Positions 53,378 to 63,440 of a stretch of 64,000 bases of DNA are shown piece after piece. Both the position numbers and the translations under genes were made by a program. Source of the DNA: Schaedlerella glycyrrhizinilytica_A (lineage in GTDB: Bacteria > Bacillota > Clostridia > Lachnospirales > Lachnospiraceae). How positions within the stretch are numbered: position 1 is the first letter of the stretch; every line of letters begins with the position of its first letter. The stretch is from the NCBI RefSeq assembly GCF_042852765.1, contig NZ_AP031414.1; one strand, 5' to 3'. The notes beneath the pieces were generated by a model. It ran no database searches. It saw nothing but the letters and a program-made list of their open reading frames with translations, and was not told the DNA's origin.

Positions 53378-54316
53378 TTACTGATGATGGATCGACATGA
53401 TCATATCATATAGTCTTTCCAACTCCTCCTCAGAATAATATTCAATTTCAATGCGTCCTTTTCCATTTGCTTTTGCATTGATATTGACCTTTGTCCCCAT
53501 TACATTTTTCATCTTTTCTGCAATGTCTTTATATACAAACGTATGTTCTGAAGGCTTTTTTATTTCTTTTTTCGGTGTTTTCAGAGATTTTACAAGTTTT
53601 TCCGTCTCTCTTACACTCAATTTTTCATCAAAAATCTTATTTGCCAGTAGATACTGCTGTTCCGGATCCTCAATTGCCAACAGTGCACGCGCATGTCCCG
53701 TACTGATCATATCATCTATAATCATCTGCTGTACTTTATCACTCAATTTCAATAACCGCATAGAATTAGTAACTGCCGTTCTGCTTTTAGAAACACGCTC
53801 TGCAACTTCATCCTGTTTTAACTGAAATTCTTCCAATAATCTTTTAAAAGCCATTGCCTCTTCAATCGGATTCAAGTTTTCCCGCTGAATATTTTCAATC
53901 AGCGAAATTTCTACAATTTCCTGTTCTGTATATTCTTTGATGATCACAGGAATCTCCTTGACCCCCGCAAGTTTGGCTGCGCGCCATCTTCTTTCTCCCG
54001 CAATGATCTCATAATATCCCGCTTTTTTCTGGACGATCAAAGGCTGTAAAACACCGTACTGTTTGATAGAATCCGCCAATTCCAACAGCGCATCCTCATC
54101 AAATTCTTTTCTTGGCTGATCTCGATTTGGCTCGACTTCGTTAACTTTTAAAAACACCTCGCCGCTCGGGGACTCTTTTATGTCAGCTAGTTTATCCGAA
54201 ATCTTTTTTTCTTTTTTCTGCGTACTTCCTGATGTTCCATTTTTCACAGTTTTACTGGTTTTATCCGGAATCAAACTATCCAGGCCTTTTCCAAGACCAT
54301 TTCGCTTTACTGCCAT
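53378..54316 (-). CDS. parB: ParB/Spo0J chromosome-partitioning protein
   Basis: 312 residues. N-terminal CTPase region with GERRWRAAKLAG (box II), then the HTH region LKQDEVAERVSKSRTAVTNSMRLLKL that binds parS, and a C-terminal dimerisation domain. It loads on the parS sites at 55154 and 55255 and spreads. The start overlaps the parA stop by one base. It is full length. Confidence 0.96.
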   Translation of the reverse strand: MAVKRNGLGKGLDSLIPDKTSKTVKNGTSGSTQKKEKKISDKLADIKESPSGEVFLKVNEVEPNRDQPRKEFDEDALLELADSIKQYGVLQPLIVQKKAGYYEIIAGERRWRAAKLAGVKEIPVIIKEYTEQEIVEISLIENIQRENLNPIEEAMAFKRLLEEFQLKQDEVAERVSKSRTAVTNSMRLLKLSDKVQQMIIDDMISTGHARALLAIEDPEQQYLLANKIFDEKLSVRETEKLVKSLKTPKKEIKKPSEHTFVYKDIAEKMKNVMGTKVNINAKANGKGRIEIEYYSEEELERLYDMIMSIHHQ

Positions 54317-55086
54317 TATTCTTCCTCCCCTTTATGAATCACTTCTTCCGCTAAAAGCAGATAACTCTCTGCTCCTGTCGATTTTGGATCATAGAGATTG
54401 ATCGGCATTCCATAGCTTGGTGCTTCTGCAAGCCGTATATTTCTCGGAATGATCGTTTTATAAATCGTCTGATCTAAATTATCCTTTACATTCTCAACAA
54501 CCTGCAAAGACAGATTCGTTCTCGCATCATACATAGTAAATACGACACCCTCAATGACCAATGCCGGGTTCAGACGTTCCTGCACAAGATTGATCGTGTG
54601 GATCAATTGGCTTAGCCCCTCCAATGCATAATACTCACACTGTATCGGAACAAGAACGGAATCTGCTGTTGTCATAGCGTTGATCGTAAGCATGCTCAAC
54701 GCCGGAGGACAATCGATGATCACAAAATCATACCGCTCCTTTACCTTTCCCATCTCATTTCTGATGATATATTCTTTATTTTCTACACCAATTAATTCAA
54801 TCTCAGCAGCTGACAAATTAATGTTGGAAGGAAGGACATCAAGATTTTCAATTACCTCTTTACAAATACATTCTTCTATTCCTGTTTGACCTATGATCAA
54901 ATCATAAACACTATTTTCAACTTGATCCTTATCAACGCCTAATCCACTCGTCATATTTCCCTGCGGATCCAAGTCTAAAGCAAGTACTTTTTTCCCAAGG
55001 CTTGCGAGAGATGCGGATAAGTTGATTGCTGTCGTTGTTTTTCCTACTCCGCCTTTTTGATTGGCGATAGCAATAATTCTACCCAT
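54316..55086 (-). CDS. soj: ParA/Soj chromosome-partitioning ATPase
   Basis: 256 residues. Deviant Walker A KGGVGKTTTAINL near residue 10, Walker A' DLDPQGN and Walker B IIDCPPAL are intact. It works with ParB in origin segregation and replication-initiation control. The first gene of the row, with two parS sites directly upstream. Confidence 0.97.
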   Translation of the reverse strand: MGRIIAIANQKGGVGKTTTAINLSASLASLGKKVLALDLDPQGNMTSGLGVDKDQVENSVYDLIIGQTGIEECICKEVIENLDVLPSNINLSAAEIELIGVENKEYIIRNEMGKVKERYDFVIIDCPPALSMLTINAMTTADSVLVPIQCEYYALEGLSQLIHTINLVQERLNPALVIEGVVFTMYDARTNLSLQVVENVKDNLDQTIYKTIIPRNIRLAEAPSYGMPINLYDPKSTGAESYLLLAEEVIHKGEEE

Positions 55087-55153
55087 TTATATAACTCCTT
55101 TCCTCCATACTTGTCTATTATATCACCAAACATTCTAAGAATCCACAACATAA

Positions 55154-55169
55154 TGTTTCACGTGAAACA
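55154..55169. other. parS site 1
   Basis: A perfect TGTTTCACGTGAAACA palindrome 68 bases upstream of soj. It is the consensus ParB-binding site of most bacteria. Confidence 0.97.
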
Positions 55170-55254
55170 TTTTTCTTATTATTTTCCCAAATTTATCTTC
55201 CACCTTTTTTATAAAACATTTTCTTAATTTTAAAAGTAAAAACTGCTGATACAA

Positions 55255-55270
55255 TGTTTCACGTGAAACA
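55255..55270. other. parS site 2
   Basis: A second perfect TGTTTCACGTGAAACA, 101 bases from the first, between soj and the divergent alpha/beta hydrolase gene. Confidence 0.97.
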
Positions 55271-55375
55271 TTCAATTTTCTTCTCTTTTTCTTAAGAAAA
55301 TAGTCCTTTCTAAGAGTTTTCCATTGTAGTATAATAGCTTATATATTCTTTAGAATCAGATAAGGGAGTGATCAC

Positions 55376-56329
55376 TTGAATTTTAAAAAGAATCTTAAAA
55401 AGATTACAATTTTTTCCGGGGCTGCTCTGGGTGCAATGCACTTGATAAACAGAGTTTCCTACCATGTATCAACATTTGAAAACAGACTTTTTGCAAAAGA
55501 TGCAGAGTATTATAAGTGGAAGTTAGGAAATGTCTTTTATACCAGGCAAGGAGAGGGCTCTCCGATACTTTTGATCCATGATCTGAACGTATGCAGTTGT
55601 TCTTATGAGTGGCATCATGTAAAAAGGATTTTAAGTTCCAATCACACAGTATATACGATTGACCTCCTCGGATGCGGTAATTCAGATAAACCTAACCTCA
55701 CTTACACAAATTACTTATATGTGCAACTTATTTTAGATTTCATAAAGGATGTCATTGGAGAAAAAACAGATATTGTATCTTCCGGTGCTTCTTCCGGCAT
55801 TCTGTTGATGGCTTGTTCTGTCCAAAATGATTGGATTGATAAAGCTGTGCTCGTAAATCCGGAAAATTTGCTTATTTCCTCAAAGACTCCTGGCAAATTT
55901 GCGGAATTATATAGGACTGTAATTTGTACACCTATAATTGGAACATTTCTTTATAATATAATGGTCAATAAAAAGACAATTGAAAAAGATTTCCGTCTGG
56001 ATTATTACTACGATCAAAATAAAATCACAGAAAAAGATATTATGTATTTTTATGAAGCATCACAAAAGCAGCATACCAAAGGAAAATATTTGTATGCAAA
56101 TATAAATTCCTGTTTTACCAACACGAATATTATTCATGGTCTTCGTAATATAACACAACCTATTTACATTTTTACAGGAAAAGAAAATCCGGAAAATATC
56201 CTCGCGGCAAATCAATATCAGAATTATCTCCCTGATACACATATTATCGAACTGGAAAAGACAAAACGTTTTCCGCATATGGAACGCCCCGAAGATTTTA
56301 CAGAGAACCTGGAATCTCTATACTTATAA
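55376..56329 (+). CDS. Alpha/beta-fold hydrolase
   Basis: 317 residues. The start is TTG at 55376, with AAGGGAG 7-8 bases upstream. An N-terminal hydrophobic stretch precedes the alpha/beta core: oxyanion loop LLIHDLNVC, nucleophile elbow SSGASSGIL (GASSG) and a terminal His in RFPHMERPEDF. It is the only plus-strand gene among the origin genes and shares its upstream region with soj. It is convergent with rsmG through a bidirectional terminator. The substrate is unknown. Confidence 0.88.
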   Translation: MNFKKNLKKITIFSGAALGAMHLINRVSYHVSTFENRLFAKDAEYYKWKLGNVFYTRQGEGSPILLIHDLNVCSCSYEWHHVKRILSSNHTVYTIDLLGCGNSDKPNLTYTNYLYVQLILDFIKDVIGEKTDIVSSGASSGILLMACSVQNDWIDKAVLVNPENLLISSKTPGKFAELYRTVICTPIIGTFLYNIMVNKKTIEKDFRLDYYYDQNKITEKDIMYFYEASQKQHTKGKYLYANINSCFTNTNIIHGLRNITQPIYIFTGKENPENILAANQYQNYLPDTHIIELEKTKRFPHMERPEDFTENLESLYL

Positions 56330-56334
56330 AAAAA

Positions 56335-56390
56335 CACCGCAAGTTTGTATCATTCCAAAAGGGAATCCTCGCAAACTTGCGGTGCTTTTT
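56335..56390. terminator. Bidirectional terminator between the hydrolase and rsmG
   Basis: CACCGCAAGTTTG pairs perfectly with CAAACTTGCGGTG. An A-run lies on the left and CTTTTTATT on the right, so it serves both convergent genes. Confidence 0.93.
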
Positions 56391-56397
56391 ATTATAT

Positions 56398-57111
56398 TTA
56401 CACTAATGGTTCTTTTGCAGGGAGTCCTGCCTTTCTCGGATAACGTTTCTTTGTACTTTCATTCTTTTTTATCTTTACGAATGATCTTCCGATCTCGGTT
56501 CCCGGCAGCTGAAATTTTACGACACCTGTCAATTCTCCTCCAAGCAAGCGGATTGCCTTTTTTGATCCGTCCAACTCCTCTTCCACATTTCCACTCTTGT
56601 AAGAAACAAAGGATCCACCGACACAAATATAAGGAATGCAATACTCGCTCAATGTCGCCAGATTTGCAACTGCGCGGGAAACGCAGAGATCAAATTGTTC
56701 CCGATACTCTTTTCGCTTCGCATAATCTTCTGCTCTTCCATGCAGCGTCTCTACATCTTCGAGTCCCAGTTCCTCTATAACCGTATCCAAAAATCGGATT
56801 CTCTTCTGTAAGGAATCCAGAAGCACGACTTTCAGATGCGGAAATGCAATTTTCAAGGGGATTCCCGGGAAACCTGCTCCGGTTCCGATATCGATCACAG
56901 AATGAATTTCCTCCATTTTAACTGCCTTTATAATTGCCAGACTGTCCACAAAATGCTTTTCATTTACCTCATCATACTCTGTAATCCCTGTCAGATTCAT
57001 CACCTTATTCCATTCAACGAGTAATTCATAATACCGATGGAACTGTCTTTTTTGTTTTTCTGTCAATGTGATGCCAAGCTCGATGAGCTGTGTATCAAAT
57101 CGATCTGCCAT
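56398..57111 (-). CDS. rsmG: 16S rRNA (guanine527-N7)-methyltransferase
   Basis: 237 residues, a Rossmann methyltransferase with the SAM motif VIDIGTGAGFPGIPLKIAFP near residue 75 and the family start ELGITLTEKQ. It methylates G527 of 16S rRNA; loss gives low-level streptomycin resistance. It follows mnmG by 57 bases in the conserved gid order. Confidence 0.96.
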   Translation of the reverse strand: MADRFDTQLIELGITLTEKQKRQFHRYYELLVEWNKVMNLTGITEYDEVNEKHFVDSLAIIKAVKMEEIHSVIDIGTGAGFPGIPLKIAFPHLKVVLLDSLQKRIRFLDTVIEELGLEDVETLHGRAEDYAKRKEYREQFDLCVSRAVANLATLSEYCIPYICVGGSFVSYKSGNVEEELDGSKKAIRLLGGELTGVVKFQLPGTEIGRSFVKIKKNESTKKRYPRKAGLPAKEPLV

Positions 57112-57168
57112 CTGTCTTATCCCTCCTAAAAGATTCTTCCTGCTTTACTTTCTTATTCACTTATTTCC

Positions 57169-59088
57169 TTATTCTCGGTTCTTTCCTCCGAGATATACAA
57201 GAAGCACCGATACATCCGCAGGAGAAACGCCGGAAATACGCGACGCCTGTCCGATCGATGCCGGACGGATCGCATTCAGTTTCTGCTTCGCTTCTATACG
57301 GAGACTCTGTATTTCATCATAATTAATTTCTTCCGGTATTTTCTTATTTTCGAGCTTTTTAAACTGTTCTACCTGTCTCTGTTGACGCTTGATATAGCCG
57401 TCATATTTGATATTGATATTTACCTGTTCAATAACCTCCGCCGGAAGTGCTTTTCTCTCCTCATCAATCTCTGCAAGCGCCTCATAAGAAAGTTCCGGTC
57501 TGCGTATCAATTCTGCCAGTGTCGTTCCAGATACAAGTGACGTACTTCCATACTGCTCTAAAAGTTTCTGAACTTTTTCTGAAGTACCGATATTGACATG
57601 TTTGACACGTTCGATTTCCTCCGCGATCATTTTTTCTTTTTCTTTCAAATGTTCATAGCGCTCTTCACTGATCAAACCAATCTCATAACCAATTCCCGTT
57701 AATCTCTGATCCGCATTATCCTGACGAAGAAGCAGACGATATTCCGCTCTGGACGTCATCATCCGGTACGGTTCATGACTCTCCTTTGTCACAAGATCAT
57801 CGATCAGAACGCCGATATATCCCTGAGAACGGTCGATCACAATCCCCTCTTTCTCCTGAAGTTTCCGCGCGGCATTGATCCCCGCGATCAGTCCCTGCGC
57901 CGCCGCTTCCTCATACCCTGAACTTCCATTAAACTGACCGCCGCTGAACAATCCGTCGATTTCTTTAAATTCCAATGTACTTTTCAGCTGACGCGCATCA
58001 ATACAATCATATTCAATTGCATATGCATTTCGTACAATTTTAGCATTCTCCAACCCCGGAACACTGCGATACATCGCATACTGCACATCTTCCGGAAGTG
58101 AGCTTGACATACCGCCCACATACATTTCATTTGTTTCGATCCCCTCTGGTTCGATAAAAACCTGATGCCTCTTTTTATCTGAAAATTTAACAACTTTATC
58201 CTCAATTGACGGACAATATCTTGGACCTGTTCCCTCGATCATCCCGGAAAATAAAGGGGATCGATCCAGATTATTTCGGATGATTTCATGTGTCGTTTCA
58301 TTTGTATACGTCAGCCAGCACGAAATCTGATCGATCTGTACGCTGTCCGGATTCGTCGTAAATGAAAACGGAACGACACGTTCATCCCCTTTCTGCTCTT
58401 CCATTTTTGAAAAGTCAACCGACCGTTTATCGATTCTCGCAGGAGTTCCGGTCTTAAAGCGGTTCATTTCAATTCCTAGAGATTTTAAACTCTCTGTAAG
58501 ATAATTTGCCGCCTGCAGTCCGTTTGGACCTGTCTGCATACTCACGTCCCCATAAATGCAGCGCGCACGCAAATACGTTCCCGTACACAAAACAACCGCT
58601 CTGCATCGATAAATAGCGCCTGAATACGTCTGTACCCCTGTCACGATCCTCTTTCCGCTTTCCGAATCTGTCTCCGTCAAAATATCCGTCACTTCCATCT
58701 GCCGGATATCCAGATTTTCCTGCTCCTGCAATACCTGACGCATTGCTCTGCTGTAAGCGGATTTATCCGCCTGCGCACGGAGTGAATGCACAGCCGGACC
58801 TTTGGAACGGTTCAACATCTTTGACTGGATAAACGTGCGGTCGATCACTTTTCCCATCTCTCCTCCGAGAGCGTCGATCTCCCTCACCAAATGTCCTTTT
58901 GAACTTCCCCCGATATTCGGATTACACGGCATCAGGGCAATGCTGTCCACACTGACAGTAAACAAAACCGTCCGAAATCCAAGTCTTGCAGCCGCAAGCG
59001 CCGCCTCGCATCCTGCGTGTCCGGCCCCGACAACTGCAACGTCATATTGATCTTTATTTTCCCATACAGAATTTACTGAATATTTCAT
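57169..59088 (-). CDS. mnmG: tRNA uridine-34 carboxymethylaminomethyl enzyme MnmG (GidA)
   Basis: 639 residues. N-terminal FAD-binding GAGHAGCEAALAAARLG, the conserved NPNIGGSSKGHLVREIDALGG (shown as family motif), and the C-terminal helical domain. With MnmE it makes cmnm5U34 in tRNAs. The 5' end overlaps the mnmE 3' end by 35 bases, so the two are coupled. It is full length and typical. Confidence 0.97.
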   Translation of the reverse strand: MKYSVNSVWENKDQYDVAVVGAGHAGCEAALAAARLGFRTVLFTVSVDSIALMPCNPNIGGSSKGHLVREIDALGGEMGKVIDRTFIQSKMLNRSKGPAVHSLRAQADKSAYSRAMRQVLQEQENLDIRQMEVTDILTETDSESGKRIVTGVQTYSGAIYRCRAVVLCTGTYLRARCIYGDVSMQTGPNGLQAANYLTESLKSLGIEMNRFKTGTPARIDKRSVDFSKMEEQKGDERVVPFSFTTNPDSVQIDQISCWLTYTNETTHEIIRNNLDRSPLFSGMIEGTGPRYCPSIEDKVVKFSDKKRHQVFIEPEGIETNEMYVGGMSSSLPEDVQYAMYRSVPGLENAKIVRNAYAIEYDCIDARQLKSTLEFKEIDGLFSGGQFNGSSGYEEAAAQGLIAGINAARKLQEKEGIVIDRSQGYIGVLIDDLVTKESHEPYRMMTSRAEYRLLLRQDNADQRLTGIGYEIGLISEERYEHLKEKEKMIAEEIERVKHVNIGTSEKVQKLLEQYGSTSLVSGTTLAELIRRPELSYEALAEIDEERKALPAEVIEQVNINIKYDGYIKRQQRQVEQFKKLENKKIPEEINYDEIQSLRIEAKQKLNAIRPASIGQASRISGVSPADVSVLLVYLGGKNRE

Positions 59089-60430
59089 TGACCAAATCTT
59101 CTCCTATCGTTTCACCTGTAATACTTCCCAACGCCTCATATGCATCCATCAGATCAATCGAATAGAAATCTTCCGGCATCTGATCCTCGATGCTCTCCTG
59201 TACTTTCCGAAGCGACATATAAGCATCCTGAAGCGCTGATTTCTGGCGCATATTTGTGATCATCACCTCATCATTAAACGAAAGATCCCCGCTTAAGAAC
59301 ATCGTCTTTAACTGCTGTTCCAGCTCCCGGATCCCTTTTTCTTCTTTCGCAGATACCTCGATCACCGGAAATTCATCTTCTAAAAATGTACGCAGCTCTT
59401 CTCGGGTCAGAACCGGTTCCAGATCGCTTTTATTCAGCAGAACTACCACCTTTTTTCCTGCGATGATCTGCGCGATCTCACGGTCATTTTCATCCAATTT
59501 TCTCGAAGCATCGGCCACATAAATGATCAGGTCGGCCGATTCTGCATATTCCCGTGCTTTTTCTACGCCGATTTTTTCGACGACATCCTCCGTCTGCCGG
59601 ATTCCCGCCGTATCGATCATATTCAGGTTCAGCCCGTTCAAATGAATCTGCTCTTCCAGAACATCTCTCGTTGTTCCCTCGATCTCCGTCACGATCGCAC
59701 GTTCCCGCCCGGAAAGTACATTGAGCAGAGACGATTTCCCTGCATTCGGCTTTCCGAGGATCACGGTCTGGATTCCCTCTTTGATGATCCGCCCGTTTCC
59801 CGCAGAATCGATCAGCTTTTTCAATTCTTCCCTGATCGGAATCAGTTCCTTTTCCAACGTCTCTCCATATCCGTCTACGCTGATATGTTCGGGATCATCC
59901 AGCGCGGTTTCAATAAATGCCGTGTGATACAGCAAAGTTTCCCGCATTGTTTCGATCTTCTTTTTGACACTTCCGCGAAGCTGGCTGACCGAACTCTGCA
60001 GCGCATATTCATTCTTGGACGTGATCACATCGATCACCGCTTCCGCCTGTGAAAGATCCATCTTTCCGTTTAAAAACGCACGCTTGGTAAATTCTCCCGG
60101 TTCTGCCGGTCTCGCACCGTTTTTTAAGACTGTCTCTAATACTCTCTGCACTACATAGACACCGCCGTGACAATTGATCTCTACCGTATCTTCCCCGGTA
60201 AATGTGCGCGGTGCACGCATGACACTGACGAGAACTTCATCGACGGTTTCCCCTCCGTCTTTTATAAAACCGTAATGGATCGTATGACTGTCTGCCTCTG
60301 ATAATTTTTTCTTTCCTTTATAAATCCGATCTATGATCTGAAATGCATCATCTCCGCTGATCCTCACAATTCCGATCCCCGAATTGGACATTCCCGTTGA
60401 GATTGCTGCGATCGTCTCTTTATTTAACAT
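59054..60430 (-). CDS. mnmE: tRNA modification GTPase MnmE (TrmE)
   Basis: 458 residues. The N-terminal formyl-THF-binding domain is followed by a G domain with G1 GKPNAGKSSLLN, G3 DTAGI and G4 NKSD, and the C-terminal catalytic FCMGK, where Cys is essential. Partner of MnmG. It is separated from jag by a strong hairpin at 60449-60503. Confidence 0.97.
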   Translation of the reverse strand: MLNKETIAAISTGMSNSGIGIVRISGDDAFQIIDRIYKGKKKLSEADSHTIHYGFIKDGGETVDEVLVSVMRAPRTFTGEDTVEINCHGGVYVVQRVLETVLKNGARPAEPGEFTKRAFLNGKMDLSQAEAVIDVITSKNEYALQSSVSQLRGSVKKKIETMRETLLYHTAFIETALDDPEHISVDGYGETLEKELIPIREELKKLIDSAGNGRIIKEGIQTVILGKPNAGKSSLLNVLSGRERAIVTEIEGTTRDVLEEQIHLNGLNLNMIDTAGIRQTEDVVEKIGVEKAREYAESADLIIYVADASRKLDENDREIAQIIAGKKVVVLLNKSDLEPVLTREELRTFLEDEFPVIEVSAKEEKGIRELEQQLKTMFLSGDLSFNDEVMITNMRQKSALQDAYMSLRKVQESIEDQMPEDFYSIDLMDAYEALGSITGETIGEDLVNEIFSKFCMGK

Positions 60431-60448
60431 CTCTTACCTCTCAATGAT

Positions 60449-60503
60449 AAAGAGAACGTTTTACACTTCACGAAAGTTCTCGTGAAGCGTAAAACGTTCT
60501 CTT
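60449..60503 (-). terminator. Hairpin between jag and mnmE
   Basis: AGAGAACGTTTTAC-A-CTTCACG and CGTGAAG-CGTAAAACGTTCTCT form a 21-pair stem with a single bulge. On the minus strand CTTTATC follows, a modest T-run, so it is a partial terminator splitting the rpmH-jag and mnmE groups. Confidence 0.75.
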
Positions 60504-60543
60504 TCGCTTCAATCATTATATACCATGTTGTTCGTCGGCGCTA

Positions 60544-61434
60544 CTATCTTTTTAAAGTAACTACGACCTTTCTGTACGGCTCTTCTCCCTCACTGTGTGT
60601 CGTTACATACGGATCGGACTGAAGTGCCGAATGGATGATTCTTCTTTCATACGGATTCATCGGTTCTAAAGAAACCGGCTTTCTGTTTCTTTTTACCTTG
60701 TGTGCGATATTCTTTGCGAGATGCTTCAGCGTCTCTTCTCTTCTCGCACGATAATTTTCCGTATCCAGTTTCACTCTCACATATCCGCTCTGATGTTTGT
60801 TTGCCACACGGTTTGCAAGATACTGAAGAGAATCGAGAGTCTGTCCTCTTTTTCCGATCAGGATTCCCATATTCTCACCTTTCATATCAATACTGAGTGC
60901 TCCGTCTGCATCCACCTCGGAAGCGATCTCCACTTCCATTCCCATCGCTTTCAATGTGTCTAAAAGAAATGCTTCCACAGCTTTTTTTGATTCTTCCGTA
61001 ACCACTGCGGTCTCTTTTTCTTTTCTTGCCGGAACGCTTTCCTCTTTCTCAACAGGAGCCTTTACAACTTCTTCTTTTTTCTCTTCTTTCGGAAGTTCCT
61101 TTTCTGCATCCTGTTTTTCATAAGCCTTAGGTTCCGCTTTCTTCTCCGGCTCTCTCTTTTCTTTTTTATGTTCTTTTGCTTTTTCTTTTCTTCCCTTTTT
61201 CTCAGGCTCCAAAGTAACGTCGAATCTGATCTTTGTATCTTCTTCCTCTTCCGCGGTTCCCGGTTTTCTTCTCGCTTCAATGACAGCCTGTTTCATACCG
61301 ATTCCAAGAAATCCGGCACTTCCTTTTTCAATGACCTCATATTCCAGACAGTCGCTTGTAACTCCCAACTGGATCAATGCTTCTGTGATCGCATCGTCTA
61401 CTGTTTTTGCTGACACTCTGATACTGCCGTTCAT
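60544..61434 (-). CDS. jag: Jag/KhpB RNA-binding protein
   Basis: 296 residues. An N-terminal Jag_N domain (1-52) is followed by a long Lys/Glu-rich linker (about 60-145), a KH domain with GILIGKRGQTLDSLQYL near 190, and a C-terminal R3H domain ending RKVVVTLKR. It binds RNA and affects cell elongation and sporulation; the gene pair with yidC is conserved. The linker is longer than in many homologues. Confidence 0.95.
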   Translation of the reverse strand: MNGSIRVSAKTVDDAITEALIQLGVTSDCLEYEVIEKGSAGFLGIGMKQAVIEARRKPGTAEEEEDTKIRFDVTLEPEKKGRKEKAKEHKKEKREPEKKAEPKAYEKQDAEKELPKEEKKEEVVKAPVEKEESVPARKEKETAVVTEESKKAVEAFLLDTLKAMGMEVEIASEVDADGALSIDMKGENMGILIGKRGQTLDSLQYLANRVANKHQSGYVRVKLDTENYRARREETLKHLAKNIAHKVKRNRKPVSLEPMNPYERRIIHSALQSDPYVTTHSEGEEPYRKVVVTLKR

Positions 61435-61474
61435 TTCCGAATCCTCCCTTTCCTTTTATCGTAAGGTTCTACGT

Positions 61475-62743
61475 CTATTTTTTGCTGTTCGAGCTGTTAT
61501 ATCTGCTTACCAGATTTGCTTTTGATGCAAGACTTCCCTCTTTTGCATTCTTGCTGTATTCTGCCGCTTTCTCCAGCTTTTGTTTTCTCTCATCTTCAGA
61601 GATCGACGATTTCTTCGCTGCCGTTACATTCTTTGTACTTGTCGTCGCCATCTTATTGATCTCATTTGCAGAAGTACCTTTTTTCTCACGCTTCTTCGCC
61701 GCTTTTTTCTGGTTCTCAGCGATCATTTCTTCGGTGGACTTCTTACTCAGATACTTGTTGATCGCAAGCTGCTGAACACATCTGACGATCGCGCTGACTG
61801 CCCAGTAAAGACCAAGACCTGCCGGAAGTGTAAATCCGAGGAATACAGAGAACAACGGCATTGTATATGTCATCATCTTCATCGAACTTGCCATCGGATT
61901 TTCCTGATCTGTTGCCGGCTGCGGCTGGAGTTTTACACTGATAAACTGTGTCAGACCTGCAAGAACCGGAATGATCACTGCAAGAATGATTCCGACAATC
62001 GAGAAGTCTGCCAGAGCCGTCATGAACATTGTCATCGGAGTCTCACCAATGTTGATTCCGAGGAAGCTGTTCAGATGTCCCATCGCCTGAGTCGTGTTTG
62101 CCACGATTCCCTCCAGTGACGGCATCTTGTCTACCAAGGTCGTCCATGTAGAATCCTGGAACTTATAAAGTACGTTCACAAGCGTCTCTGCCTGAGAATA
62201 GTCAAAGCTCTGCGGACTCATCAGAACCGGTTTCGCACTTCCGATCCCCTCCATGATCTTCTGGAATCCGTCTGTTGCCATGATCTGATTTACAACCGGC
62301 ATATAAACGTTCTTAACACCCTCTACATAGTTCGGAATGTTGGAGATGACCGGATACAGCGCGAACAGGATCGGCATCTGGATCAACATCGGAAGACATC
62401 CGCCTGTCGGGGAAGTTCCGTATTTCTCATAAACGATCTGCATCTCTTCCTGCTGTTTCAGCATGGATGCCTGATCACGTTTTCCGGCATATTTTTTCTG
62501 AATCTTCTGAATCTCCGGATTCATTACGGATGACATCTTCGACCACTTCTGCTGTTTGATCGTAAGAGGGATCATCAACGTATAAATAATAATTGTGAAA
62601 ATAATAATGCAGACGCCGATATTCTGGATACCGAATAATCCATCCATCACATTGTAGATTCCATCCATCAGCTTTCCAAGCAGCCAAGCTATCTGATGAA
62701 TGATCGGCCAATCTGCATAACCTGAAGCTAAAACACCTTGCAT
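61475..62743 (-). CDS. yidC: YidC/OxaA membrane protein insertase
   Basis: 422 residues. Transmembrane segments include IGVCIIIFTIIIYTLMIPL, and the conserved cytoplasmic positively charged loop and GGCLPMLIQMPILFALYPV follow. The basic C-terminal tail (KKAAKKREKKG) probably contacts the ribosome. It inserts membrane proteins alone or with SecYEG. AAGGAGGACAAGAG before the ATG overlaps the yidD stop. Confidence 0.96.
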   Translation of the reverse strand: MQGVLASGYADWPIIHQIAWLLGKLMDGIYNVMDGLFGIQNIGVCIIIFTIIIYTLMIPLTIKQQKWSKMSSVMNPEIQKIQKKYAGKRDQASMLKQQEEMQIVYEKYGTSPTGGCLPMLIQMPILFALYPVISNIPNYVEGVKNVYMPVVNQIMATDGFQKIMEGIGSAKPVLMSPQSFDYSQAETLVNVLYKFQDSTWTTLVDKMPSLEGIVANTTQAMGHLNSFLGINIGETPMTMFMTALADFSIVGIILAVIIPVLAGLTQFISVKLQPQPATDQENPMASSMKMMTYTMPLFSVFLGFTLPAGLGLYWAVSAIVRCVQQLAINKYLSKKSTEEMIAENQKKAAKKREKKGTSANEINKMATTSTKNVTAAKKSSISEDERKQKLEKAAEYSKNAKEGSLASKANLVSRYNSSNSKK

Positions 62744-62755
62744 CTCTTGTCCTCC

Positions 62756-62968
62756 TTAAGGTACCGGATCATATCCGCCTTTTGCAAATGGATTGCAGCG
62801 CAGAATCCTCCATGCAGTTAAAAGACCGCCTTTCAACACGCCGTATTTCTCAATCGCTTCGATTCCGTATTGAGAACAGGTCGGTATATAAATACAGTGA
62901 TACTGTCTTTTCAATCCGGACAGATATTTCTGATAAAACCGGATCATCCCTATGCATATTTTTTTCAT
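62756..62968 (-). CDS. yidD: YidD membrane-insertion efficiency factor
   Basis: 70 residues from the ATG at 62966-62968 (AAGGAAG upstream): MKKICIGMIRFYQKYLSG, CIYIPTCSQYGIEAI, ILRCNPFAKGGYDPVP. The Cys and the YDPVP end are family hallmarks. It aids YidC-dependent insertion. Between rnpA and yidC as usual. Confidence 0.95.
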   Translation of the reverse strand: MKKICIGMIRFYQKYLSGLKRQYHCIYIPTCSQYGIEAIEKYGVLKGGLLTAWRILRCNPFAKGGYDPVP

Positions 62969-63058
62969 CTGCGTCACTTCCTTTTTGATCAAATGTGTCC
63001 CTTGCACATTTGTACGGTGTGCCTGTCAGAGTTGCTTTTTCCCCATTGTGCACACATC

Positions 63059-63400
63059 TTATGAAATGTTATATATATCATGAAGTTTTCCAAGATGGAT
63101 CAGCGCACTTTCCATGTCTGCATATGTGATTTCTTTTGCGCTGACTCTGACCACAATGACAATGTCATATCCACACTTGAAATGTTCTTCTTGAAGCCGA
63201 TAACTTTCTCTTACCAGTCTTGTAAGATGGTGTCTCACAACACTGTTTCCTACTTTTTTACTTACGGAAATACCAAGTCTGTTCTTCCCAAGTCCATTCT
63301 CTTTTTTATACATGACAAGAGATCTGTTGGCGAGGGAATTTCCGGTTCGATATACAATCTGAAAATCTTTATTCTTCTTTAAAGATTCGGAAAATTTCAT
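63059..63400 (-). CDS. rnpA: Ribonuclease P protein component
   Basis: 113 residues. The RNP motif region is GISVSKKVGNSVVRHHLTRLVRESYR, which carries the basic patch binding the P RNA, although RHHLTR replaces the commoner RNRIKR. It is the protein subunit for 5' tRNA processing. It follows rpmH by 57 bases in the canonical order. Confidence 0.96.
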   Translation of the reverse strand: MKFSESLKKNKDFQIVYRTGNSLANRSLVMYKKENGLGKNRLGISVSKKVGNSVVRHHLTRLVRESYRLQEEHFKCGYDIVIVVRVSAKEITYADMESALIHLGKLHDIYNIS

Positions 63401-63440
63401 CGAAAGCCTCCTGCCTTTTTTATATCAGAGTAGAAGAAAA

